DNA of 5,266 nucleotides from NCBI GenBank assembly GCA_938029995.1, contig CALHGI010000711.1:1-5266 (forward strand). Reading direction: 5' to 3'. Shown in pieces: positions 1-5,237 of the stretch (positions are counted from its first letter, which is position 1; every line of letters starts with the position of its first letter). The DNA comes from an uncultured cyanobacterium (lineage in GTDB: Bacteria; Cyanobacteriota; Cyanobacteriia; Phormidesmidales; Phormidesmidaceae). The translations under genes were made by a program, and so were the position numbers. The notes below the pieces were generated by a model, which saw only the letters and a list, made by a program, of their open reading frames with translations, did no database searches and was not told where the DNA came from.

Positions 1-383
1 TGGTTTTGAGTTTGCAAATTCATGGAACGGAAATTCCGACTTATTTGCAATTGTTGCAGGAAGAATTAAGTGCCCGACAGAGTGGATTGGCTGAAGCCAA
101 TTTGTCGATGTATTGCTTTTGGAGTGGTGAAGCACATCTTGGAAATAAAGATGGTGTTGTGAGTACAGAACCAGGATTTATGAATAATGCAGAAGTTGTA
201 AAGGTTGTATATAATCCTGATTTAGTAAAGAAAAAAGACTTAGATCAATATGCGGCAAAGGCAAAGTGTCAAGTAGTCTATGACATTAATACCTATAGGA
301 TAGCATTCGCCGATCCCGACAACTGTAAAAGCTGCTACCAACCTGGCTTTCAGTTTGTTTCAATTCATCCACCCATAGACTGA
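1..383 (+). CDS. MsrA-like domain protein, C-terminal part (5' end outside window)
   Basis: This is the 3' end of a gene. The frame is open to the left edge (codon phase begins at base 3), so the TTG at base 6 is probably not the true start. Numbering from that TTG gives 125 residues. The segment Y36-C37-F38-W39 with Glu42, then 'GVVSTEPGF' (50-58) and 'NAEVVKVVYNP' (61-71), follows the methionine sulfoxide reductase A pattern: GCFWG.E, GVV.T..GY and HAEVV.V.YDP. Catalytic Cys, Phe, Trp and the Glu at Cys+5 are kept. The roughly 20-residue loop that normally joins GY to HAE, with its substrate-binding Tyr and GxTG, is absent, and the His of HAE is Asn. A C107-x-x-C110 pair lies near the C-terminus. 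The family match is seen in the sequence; methionine sulfoxide reductase activity is doubtful. I recall similar domains following a thioredoxin-like domain in larger proteins (the VPGUxxT group), which is unverified. Codons are much more AT-rich than in the genes to the right. Confidence 0.75.
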   Translation, partial: VLSLQIHGTEIPTYLQLLQEELSARQSGLAEANLSMYCFWSGEAHLGNKDGVVSTEPGFMNNAEVVKVVYNPDLVKKKDLDQYAAKAKCQVVYDINTYRIAFADPDNCKSCYQPGFQFVSIHPPID

Positions 384-521
384 ATGTATCAATAACACGA
401 TATTGCTACCAAGGAATAATAAAAAATATTTCGTCCTTTTCAAGGATTCCCTAAAGACATCAATCCCCACAGTTTTAATTGTCAAAGTTAGGATTGAATT
501 AAACTAAAAAATAAATATTTT

Positions 522-540
522 CTATTCTGAATCAGAATAG
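522..540. repeat. 19-bp palindrome, possible operator
   Basis: The arms CTATTCTGA (522-530) and TCAGAATAG (532-540) are perfect reverse complements around a single A at 531. The near-absent spacer and AT-rich arms fit a protein-binding dyad better than an RNA terminator, and no clean T-run follows. It lies in the intergenic DNA between the MsrA-like gene and the radical SAM gene. The symmetry is seen directly; an operator role is inference. Confidence 0.5.
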
Positions 541-568
541 TTATTCAATAACTTTTAAAGATTAAGAA

Positions 569-608
569 CTGTCACCAATGTTTGGGACAGATGACAAAAC
601 ATAGTGAC
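569..608. repeat. Nested inverted repeats with TGTCA/TGACA boxes; possible transposon-end remnant
   Basis: Two overlapping symmetries are present. CTGTCACCAAT (569-579) faces GTTTGGGACAG (580-590), with 8 of 11 positions paired. GTCACCAATGTTT (571-583) faces AAACATAGTGAC (597-608), which pair as GTCAC plus ATGTTT around a one-base length difference, with a 13-base loop. The result is four TGTCA/GACA-type boxes in 40 bases. Such clusters are typical of multiple transposase-binding sites at Tn7/Mu-like element ends, but no transposase gene is in the window. A structured leader RNA or a regulator-binding region is the alternative. Confidence 0.45.
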
Positions 609-819
609 TCAATTGCTACCAAAAAGTTCTATTTTAGAATTAATTTCTGAGGCTATTAACGGCTCGTTTTTCATCCATTACTCTGGTTATCGCCCCCTTA
701 GCCCCATTCCCTCAAGCAACGAATCTACTGCATCGATGAAATCCCAGATTCGCAATGCTATCGTAAAGATATGTGAAAAACCTAAAGATTATTTACATCA
801 TTTTTTTCACGGTGAGTAA
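604..819 (+). CDS. Doubtful small ORF, 71 codons, unknown function
   Basis: This frame starts with GTG at 604 and ends 20 bases before the radical SAM start codon. No Shine-Dalgarno sequence precedes the GTG, and the GTG itself sits in the right arm of an inverted repeat (597-608), so translation from it is questionable. The peptide is mixed, with no membrane segment or recognised motif: a Ser/Ile-rich first half and a basic second half ending in 'HHFFHGE'. An in-frame stop at 592-594 rules out extension upstream. It may be a chance frame in AT-rich DNA, a leader peptide or the remnant of a decayed gene. I do not recognise it. Confidence 0.17.
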   Translation: MTQLLPKSSILELISEAINGSFFIHYSGYRPLSPIPSSNESTASMKSQIRNAIVKICEKPKDYLHHFFHGE

Positions 820-839
820 CGTAAGGCACCAGTGTAGCC

Positions 840-2420
840 ATGGCTAACCGAGTTCTATATGTCCGCCTGCCCTGCAACCCTATCTTTCCCGTCGGGGTAG
901 TTTATCTGGCAGATCATCTTCATAAGGCTTTCCCAGACGTAGAACAACAAATTTTTGATTTGGGAACCACTCCCCCGTTAGACTTTGGCCTAGCCTTAGA
1001 CCGTTGCATTGACGACTTTCAACCCAATTTACTGGTCTTTTCCTGGCGAGATATTCAGATTTATGCCCCCGTAGGGGGACGCGGTGGGAACCCCCTGCAA
1101 AATGCCTTTGAATTTAACTACGCCCGTAACCCCCTGATTAAAATGCGGGGAGCCATGGGGGGGCTGCGCATGATTAGTACCTATCTAAATGAGCTGTGGC
1201 AGAACACAGGTCTGATTAAACGAGGTATTAAGCGGGCGAAACGGTATTGTCCTGACGCGCAGCTGGTGGTTGGCGGTGGAGCCGTCAGCGTTTTCTATGA
1301 GCAAATGACCACGATGATGCCCAAGGGCACCATCGTTTCCGTCGGCGAAGGGGAATTGCTGCTGGAAAAACTCATTCGCCAAGAATCTATTGATAACGAA
1401 CGCTGCTACATCGTCGGCGAAACTGAGCCCCGAGAGCGGCTCATCCACGAATGGCCCACCGCCATTGAGAAAAGTGCTTGCGACTACGGCTACATCGAAA
1501 AAATCTGGCCCGAGTTTGAATACTATCTCCAGGAAAACGACTTTTACATTGGTGTTCAAACCAAGCGGGGCTGCCCCCACAACTGTTGCTACTGCGTCTA
1601 TACCGTTGTCGAAGGCAAACAGGTCCGCATTAATCCCTCCGATGAAGTCGTGAAGGAAATGCGGCAACTCTATGACCGGGGCATTCGAAATTTCTGGTTT
1701 ACTGACGCCCAGTTCATTCCAGCCCGCCGGTTTATGGACGATGCGGTCGAGCTGCTGCAAAAGATTGTTGATTCAGGAATGGAGGACATTCATTGGGCCG
1801 CATACATTCGCGCCGACAACCTCACCCCTGAACTGTGCGATCTGATGGTTAAAACGGGGATGAACTACTTTGAGATTGGCATTACCAGTGGCTCCCAGGA
1901 GTTGGTGCGAAAAATGCGCATGGGCTACAACCTGCGCACCGTATTGAAAAATTGCCGCGATCTCAAAGCCGCCGGGTTTAACGAGTTAGTTTCGGTCAAC
2001 TATTCCTTTAATGTGATCGACGAACGAACGGAGACTATTCGGCAAACCCTGGCTTACCACCGAGCCTTAGAATCCGTTTTTGGTCGTGACAAAGTGGAAC
2101 CCGCCATCTTTTTCATTGGTCTGCAACCCCACACCCATCTAGAAACCTACGCCATCGAAAACAATATCCTTAAAAAGGATTACAACCCCCTGGCTATTCA
2201 CCTACCTTGGATTGCCAATAAGCTGCTGTGGAATCCAGAACCCCTAGGCTCATTCTTTGGGGAGGTGTGTCTCCAGGCATTTCGCCAGAACCCCAATGAT
2301 TTTGGCCGGGAAGTGATGGATATTTTGGAAGAGCGACTGGGACTGGCGCCCCTGGAGGAGGCTCTCACCGCCCCGGTCAAGGTGCAGACACCTAAGCAAC
2401 CCCAACTTTTAGCGCCATAG
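840..2420 (+). CDS. B12-binding domain radical SAM protein (cyanobacterial, PhpK-like)
   Basis: This is a complete 526-residue cytosolic enzyme of the cobalamin-binding radical SAM class. The N-terminal part (about 1-180) resembles a B12-binding Rossmann domain, with 'FPVGVVYLADHL' (16-27), 'VVGGGAVSVF' (143-152) and 'SVGEGE' (167-172). The radical SAM core follows: C245-x3-C249-x2-C252 should hold the [4Fe-4S] cluster that cleaves S-adenosylmethionine. 'FTDAQF' (287-292) and 'GITSGSQELVRKMRMGY' (347-363) match conserved core strands. No classic DxHxxG cobalamin motif is visible, which is common in this class. The last 25 residues are Pro/Gln-rich and probably disordered. Members usually carry out methyl transfer or other radical chemistry; the substrate cannot be read from sequence. 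From memory, unverified, cyanobacterial relatives are labelled either PhpK-type P-methyltransferase or 'photosystem II high light acclimation radical SAM protein'. ATG 840 is chosen because the N-terminus begins directly with the family's first beta strand; only a weak TAAGG (822-826) precedes it. Confidence 0.93.
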   Translation: MANRVLYVRLPCNPIFPVGVVYLADHLHKAFPDVEQQIFDLGTTPPLDFGLALDRCIDDFQPNLLVFSWRDIQIYAPVGGRGGNPLQNAFEFNYARNPLIKMRGAMGGLRMISTYLNELWQNTGLIKRGIKRAKRYCPDAQLVVGGGAVSVFYEQMTTMMPKGTIVSVGEGELLLEKLIRQESIDNERCYIVGETEPRERLIHEWPTAIEKSACDYGYIEKIWPEFEYYLQENDFYIGVQTKRGCPHNCCYCVYTVVEGKQVRINPSDEVVKEMRQLYDRGIRNFWFTDAQFIPARRFMDDAVELLQKIVDSGMEDIHWAAYIRADNLTPELCDLMVKTGMNYFEIGITSGSQELVRKMRMGYNLRTVLKNCRDLKAAGFNELVSVNYSFNVIDERTETIRQTLAYHRALESVFGRDKVEPAIFFIGLQPHTHLETYAIENNILKKDYNPLAIHLPWIANKLLWNPEPLGSFFGEVCLQAFRQNPNDFGREVMDILEERLGLAPLEEALTAPVKVQTPKQPQLLAP

Positions 2421-2438
2421 GTCGGTGGCTAGCACACA

Positions 2439-2454
2439 CCAGCCAAGGGGCTGG
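2439..2454. repeat. Short GC-rich hairpin after the radical SAM gene
   Basis: CCAGCC (2439-2444) and GGCTGG (2449-2454) form a 6-bp stem with a 4-base loop, 18 bases after the stop codon. On the plus strand it is followed by A residues, not T, so it is not a standard intrinsic terminator. GGTGGCT (2424-2430) could also pair with AGCCACC (2497-2503), enclosing this hairpin in a larger fold. A transcript 3'-end stabiliser or a weak terminator is possible. Confidence 0.35.
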
Positions 2455-2487
2455 CAAAAATAGGCCGGGTCAGAAAAAGGTTTGCTT

Positions 2488-2501
2488 TGGCTTAAAAGCC
2501 A
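2488..2501. repeat. 14-bp palindrome upstream of the 113-residue gene
   Basis: TGGCTT (2488-2493) and AAGCCA (2496-2501) are perfect reverse complements around AA. The site lies about 25 bases upstream of the possible -10 element for the next gene, so it could be a small operator, but the arms are short and chance cannot be excluded. Confidence 0.25.
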
Positions 2502-2523
2502 CCACGGTAAATCCTTAAGCAAA

Positions 2524-2532
2524 TGTTAGGAT
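2524..2532 (+). promoter_or_regulatory. Possible extended -10 promoter element
   Basis: TG-T-TAGGAT matches the extended -10 pattern TGnTATAAT, with 4 of 6 hexamer positions. It would start transcription near 2539, giving a leader of about 20 bases before the ATG at 2558. No good -35 hexamer is seen 16-18 bases upstream, so this is a weak prediction. The start codon is preceded by GGAG (2550-2553) at a rather short 4-base spacing. Confidence 0.3.
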
Positions 2533-2557
2533 CACAAGGCAGAATTGACGGAGCGCC

Positions 2558-2899
2558 ATGGTAGATAAGCCGATTTTAAAGAAAGATCGTCCCCCTGAAG
2601 AGGAAAGGGAAGTTCGTAAGCCTTCGTTTGATAAGGACAAAAGCAAGGGCAAGGGTAAAGGTAAGGGTAAAGGCCGACGGGACAAGAATGACCGGGAGTC
2701 AAGAGCGCCGCTTAACCCTGCTCTGATGCGCGGCCCGAAGCCCACCAAAAAAGTGGAACCGGAACCGGAACCGGAGGTGACTGAAGAAGTCGCGGCTGAA
2801 GCCTCAACTGATGAAGCCTCAACCGATGAAGCGACACCTGAAGCCAGTGCAGAGACTCCAACCGCCGAGGCCAGCACTGACGCCCCTGCGGCCGAGTAG
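2558..2899 (+). CDS. Low-complexity Lys/Gly- and Glu/Ala-rich protein, unknown function
   Basis: This is a complete 113-residue protein, probably largely disordered and cytosolic, with no signal peptide or membrane segment. The charge is strongly split. Residues 4-50 are basic and include a (KG)5 tract at 30-39. A compact central motif 'NPALMRGPKP' (53-62) is followed by 'EPEPEPE' (67-73) and an acidic Ala/Ser/Thr/Glu tail with two 'EASTD' units (81-90). I recall short cyanobacterial hypothetical proteins with a basic head and the same NPALMRGPKP-type core, so the gene is probably real and lineage-conserved, but I know no function. A ribosome site GGAG (2550-2553) precedes the ATG, and a strong terminator follows 22 bases after the stop, which supports a short self-contained transcription unit. 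A long minus-strand frame over the same DNA is a shadow of the repetitive codons. Confidence 0.75.
   Translation: MVDKPILKKDRPPEEEREVRKPSFDKDKSKGKGKGKGKGRRDKNDRESRAPLNPALMRGPKPTKKVEPEPEPEVTEEVAAEASTDEASTDEATPEASAETPTAEASTDAPAAE
2645..2674 (+). repeat. Hexanucleotide tandem repeat encoding (KG)5
   Basis: Five in-frame AAR-GGY units, variants of AAGGGT, run back to back inside the 113-residue gene. Being in multiples of six, copy-number change would keep the frame and only lengthen or shorten the Lys-Gly tract. Confidence 0.85.
2755..2772 (+). repeat. Three GGAACC tandem units encoding Glu-Pro repeats
   Basis: Three exact copies of GGAACC (2755-2760, 2761-2766, 2767-2772) are read across codons as alternating Pro and Glu, followed by a diverged fourth unit, GGAGGT. 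They mark the junction between the NPALMRGPKP core and the acidic tail. Confidence 0.85.
2798..2827 (+). repeat. 15-bp tandem duplication encoding EASTD twice
   Basis: GAAGCCTCAACTGAT (2798-2812) is followed directly by GAAGCCTCAACCGAT (2813-2827), differing at one synonymous base. This is a recent-looking in-frame duplication in the acidic tail of the 113-residue protein. Confidence 0.85.
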
Positions 2900-2921
2900 T
2901 CCCCAGGCCAAACCATCTTCT

Positions 2922-2960
2922 AAAATGCGCCTGTTGGTATTGCACTAACAGGCGCATTTT
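2922..2960 (+). terminator. Intrinsic terminator after the 113-residue gene, probably bidirectional
   Basis: AAAATGCGCCTGTT (2922-2935) and AACAGGCGCATTTT (2947-2960) are perfect 14-base reverse complements. The stem can extend inward by a G-U pair and two Watson-Crick pairs to a 5-base loop. The TTTT at 2957-2960 serves as the plus-strand tract, and the AAAA at 2922-2925 gives a U tract on the minus strand. It starts 22 bases after the stop codon at 2899. Confidence 0.9.
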
Positions 2961-3106
2961 GCTTGAGTGGGCGCCTTGTGGGGCCTGACCAATGGGGTAA
3001 AAATGGCCGTTGTAGAGCCTCGAAATGGTTTCATCTGAGGAGTCTTGCCCGGCTGGATTTCAACCGACCGATGCATCCCTTCACTCAGCAACGGCTAAAA
3101 ATAGAC

Positions 3107-3136
3107 AAAAAAATCCCCAACGGAATCCGCTGGGGA
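3107..3136 (-). terminator. Strong intrinsic terminator on the minus strand
   Basis: TCCCCA (3114-3119) pairs with TGGGGA (3131-3136) and CGG (3121-3123) with CCG (3127-3129), with one A/C mismatch between and a 3-base loop. The seven A residues at 3107-3113 read as seven consecutive U on the minus strand directly after the stem. There is no U tract on the plus-strand side, so the direction is minus. No minus-strand protein gene that this would serve is visible. Confidence 0.82.
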
Positions 3137-3250
3137 GGACATCAGGGTGCATCTACCAACTAAGTCTTCGCAGAAAAGGACAGTGGTCAGGAGAAAATCT
3201 GGATTGTGGTTCCATTGCTGTGATCCACTCCCTCCAACTTTGGGACGGCA
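3107..3250 (-). ncRNA. Candidate minus-strand small RNA (unnamed)
   Basis: This is an inferred transcript of roughly 140 bases ending at the minus-strand terminator (3107-3136). On the minus strand, TTGCGT (3284-3279) and GATAGT (3262-3257), 16 bases apart, form a weak promoter that would start RNA near 3250. The body can form a second stem, AGTGGATCA (3229-3221) with TGACCACT (3189-3182), one base bulged. A pyrimidine-rich TGTCCTCC segment just before the terminator could pair with ribosome-binding sites. I do not recognise 6S, SRP, RNase P, tmRNA or Yfr1 sequence in it. The terminator is well supported; the start point and the RNA itself are inference. A long antisense RNA begun inside the binding-protein gene is another possibility. 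Confidence 0.35.
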
Positions 3251-3294
3251 AAGGCTACTATCAAACATGATCATCGCAACGCAAGAAAGCACCC

Positions 3295-5223
3295 ATGATT
3301 TTTCCCTGGTCTAACTCCTTACTGCAGCTCCCTTCCGTGCAAAAAAGGATAGCCAGCCTGGTTGCATTGGTCGCCTTGGCCGGGTGTCAACAGCCTGTAC
3401 CACCAGCATCCACCGCCACTGGCTCTCCCCACAGTGACTCGGCGGAGGAAGTGGTGACCGAGCCGGATGTGCTGACGCTAATTTATAGTCGCCCACCGGT
3501 TACCTTAAACCCCCATTTGGCCACTGGGTTTCAGGATTTTGAAGTGGCCCGCATTGTGTATGAACCCCTGGCTAGCTATGGGCCAGATGGACAGCTTGTC
3601 CCCATTTTGGCGGCGGCGCTACCGTCCCGGAAAAATGGGGACCTGAGTGAGGATGGTCGCTCGGTGACTTGGCGACTACAGGAAACCCTGCGCTGGTCAG
3701 ATGGTGAAGCCCTGACGGCTGAGGATGTGGTCTTTACCTATAAATTTATTACCAACTCCACCGTGGCTGCTGCCACAGCCCAGTATTACCAGGACATTAG
3801 GTCGGTAGAAGCGGTGGATGAACACACGGTAAAAATCACCTTTAAGCAGCCCACCGCTAGCTGGCAAACTCCGTTTACAGGCTTAAATGGCCTAATCTTG
3901 CCAGAGCATTTGTTCAAAGACTTTAACAATCGAAAAGCTCGCGAAGCGCCGGCTAATTTCCAGCCCGTGGGCACGGGCCCCTATCGCTACTTGACCCAGG
4001 CCAATGGTCGGCTGTTGTTCGCCCCCAATGAACTTTATCGACAACCCCTAGGGAGTTTTAAGCGAGTTGAAATTGTCGGGAATGTGCCCCCCTATGTGGC
4101 CGCCCGTGACGTACTACGGGATGGCACCGCCGACTTTGCCCATAATATTCAGTTGGAGTCGGCGGCCCTGGTGGAGTTGGTGCAAACCGGGGAAACGGGC
4201 AATCTGATGCTGACATTTGGTAGCCAGGTGGAGCGGATTATGTTGAACTTTGCCGATCCTCGGAAGAAAACCAGTGCGGATGAACGGGCCAGTATCGAGT
4301 TTCCCCATCCGATCTTGAAGGATTTGCGGGTGCGACAGGCGATTGACTATGGCATTGATCGTCAGGCCATTGTGGAGCAACTCTATGGGGATTTGGGAAA
4401 ACCCACCTCCCAGCTGCTAGTGACGCCCGAGTTAGCTGGGGAACAGCCCGTACCATATAAATATGATGTGGATACGGCCAAGGCGCTGTTGGAACGGGCT
4501 GGATGGGTTGATAGCGATGGGGATGGGGTGCGCGATCTCAACGGCGTTCCCCTCCAGTTTGTCTTCCAAACCTCCATTGGCACCATTCGCCAAGCCACCC
4601 AAACCCTGGTGCAGGAGCAACTGGCGGAAATTGGCATCAGTATATTGATTGAACGGGTGCGGCCCGAGGACTTTTTCTCAGCAGACCCAGACCAGACCAA
4701 CAGCATCAACCATTTCTATGCTGACCTACAGGAATATGCCATCGGCAACGACATTCCAGACCCGATGATCTATCTGGGCTGGTGGACCTGTGACAATGTC
4801 GCAGCCCTGGCCAATAACTGGCAAAAACCCAACAATGCCCGTTATTGCGATCCCGATTATGACGACCTGTGGCAAGCGGCCCGCAAAGAACAAGACCTCG
4901 AAAAACGGAATGACCTATTCCGCCAGATGGATCGCAAACTGGCGAAGGACGTGGCTGTTTTACCCATTGTGCACCGGGCCCTGTCCAATGCGGTTAGCAA
5001 TCGCATCACGGGCTACACCTTTACCCCTTGGGATGCCAGTACCTGGGATATTGCCAACTGGCGACCGGTGGAGGCCGCCCCAGCCTCCTCAGATGGGACA
5101 GAAGGGCCATCGGACCAGTCATCTGAAAACAAGGCCCCTGAACAAAAAACAAACGATGAGGACGCAGCCAGTACACCGAAGTCCCAAGGGGCCCCTGAAC
5201 CAGACACCGCCTCAGAAGAGTGA
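3295..5223 (+). CDS. ABC transporter substrate-binding lipoprotein, family 5 (peptide/DppA-OppA type)
   Basis: This is a complete 642-residue extracytoplasmic solute-binding protein, expected to be lipid-anchored and to deliver peptides or similar solutes to an ABC permease. A signal peptide ends in the lipobox L29-A30-G31/C31 region ('ALAGC', Cys31), followed by a Pro/Ser/Thr linker. The SBP_bac_5 fold spans about 57-590: 'SEDGRSVTWRLQETLRWSDGEALTAEDVVFTYK' region (118-150, the family signature), 'PVGTGPYRY' (224-232), 'VRQAIDYGIDRQAIVEQLYG' (346-365), 'DSDGDGVRDLNG' (406-417) and the late 'RYCDPDYDDLW' (516-526). C499 and C518 could form a disulfide. Residues about 591-642 are an acidic Pro/Ser/Glu-rich tail, longer than in typical members. 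ATG 3295 gives a 31-residue leader; GTG 3337 would give a more classic 17-residue one (MQKRIASLVALVALAGC). No permease or ATPase gene is within the window, so the substrate is unassigned. Confidence 0.95.
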   Translation: MIFPWSNSLLQLPSVQKRIASLVALVALAGCQQPVPPASTATGSPHSDSAEEVVTEPDVLTLIYSRPPVTLNPHLATGFQDFEVARIVYEPLASYGPDGQLVPILAAALPSRKNGDLSEDGRSVTWRLQETLRWSDGEALTAEDVVFTYKFITNSTVAAATAQYYQDIRSVEAVDEHTVKITFKQPTASWQTPFTGLNGLILPEHLFKDFNNRKAREAPANFQPVGTGPYRYLTQANGRLLFAPNELYRQPLGSFKRVEIVGNVPPYVAARDVLRDGTADFAHNIQLESAALVELVQTGETGNLMLTFGSQVERIMLNFADPRKKTSADERASIEFPHPILKDLRVRQAIDYGIDRQAIVEQLYGDLGKPTSQLLVTPELAGEQPVPYKYDVDTAKALLERAGWVDSDGDGVRDLNGVPLQFVFQTSIGTIRQATQTLVQEQLAEIGISILIERVRPEDFFSADPDQTNSINHFYADLQEYAIGNDIPDPMIYLGWWTCDNVAALANNWQKPNNARYCDPDYDDLWQAARKEQDLEKRNDLFRQMDRKLAKDVAVLPIVHRALSNAVSNRITGYTFTPWDASTWDIANWRPVEAAPASSDGTEGPSDQSSENKAPEQKTNDEDAASTPKSQGAPEPDTASEE

Positions 5224-5228
5224 GGAGG
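5222..5228 (+). promoter_or_regulatory. Strong Shine-Dalgarno overlapping the binding-protein stop codon
   Basis: GAGGAGG overlaps the TGA stop (5221-5223) and is the best ribosome site in the window. It lies 9 bases before a TTG at 5238. No terminator hairpin is seen between the stop and the window edge, so translation of a downstream gene on the same transcript is likely. Confidence 0.5.
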
Positions 5229-5237
5229 CCGTATTCA

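Larger units (their letters stand above)
384..839. other. AT-rich intergenic stretch without a convincing gene
   Basis: This spacer lies between the MsrA-like gene and the radical SAM gene. It is rich in A/T runs (for example 413-440 and 498-522) and contains the palindrome at 522-540, the box cluster at 569-608 and a doubtful small reading frame at 604-819. The 9-mer TGCTACCAA occurs at 404-412 and 614-622, and also at 333-341 inside the upstream gene. A loose promoter-like pair, TTGTCA (479-484) and TAAACT (500-505), has a short 15-base spacer. No intrinsic terminator was found after the MsrA-like gene. Composition turns GC-richer just before 840. Confidence 0.6.
2961..3294. other. Intergenic region with no convincing protein gene; holds minus-strand RNA signals
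   Basis: About 330 bases lie between the terminator at 2922-2960 and the binding-protein gene. Several overlapping frames exist on both strands, but none has a ribosome site or a recognisable product. The clear signal is the minus-strand terminator at 3107-3136. Stem-forming segments (3182-3229) lie upstream of it on that strand, and a weak pair of overlapping promoter-like hexamers sits near 3256-3262. A plus-strand promoter for the binding-protein gene must lie here; TACTAT (3256-3261) is the best -10 candidate, without a good -35. Confidence 0.6.

Noticed and set aside
413..611. Possible miniature transposon bounded by ATTGCTACCAA direct repeats
   Set aside because: The sequence just inside the two repeats shows no terminal inverted repeat (left begins GGAATAAT, right end reads TGAGTCAC on the other strand), so the element model is not supported.
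1185..1760. A 191-codon open frame on the minus strand
   Set aside because: It lies entirely inside the radical SAM gene, which has clear family motifs on the plus strand. The minus-strand product has no recognisable domain, so it is a codon-bias shadow.
2439..2460. Intrinsic terminator for the radical SAM gene
   Set aside because: The 6-bp hairpin is followed by A residues rather than T on the plus strand, so it lacks the required U tract.
2515..2957. Minus-strand frames of 133 and 81 codons over the 113-residue gene
   Set aside because: The translations are Ser/Ala/Val/Leu low-complexity products of the tandem repeats read backwards. The plus-strand frame has a ribosome site and a properly placed terminator.
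3107..3250. Known housekeeping RNA (6S, SRP, tmRNA, RNase P) or a riboswitch
   Set aside because: None of their conserved sequence elements that I can recall was recognised on either strand; only the terminator and a possible second stem are visible.
2963..3270. Two overlapping plus-strand frames of 66 and 81 codons before the binding-protein gene
   Set aside because: Neither has a ribosome site or recognisable sequence, and both run through the minus-strand terminator hairpin. They are probably chance frames.
3095..3292. A 65-codon minus-strand frame in the same gap
   Set aside because: Its stop codon lies beyond the minus-strand terminator, so a transcript ending at that terminator would lack the end of the frame. 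No ribosome site is visible.
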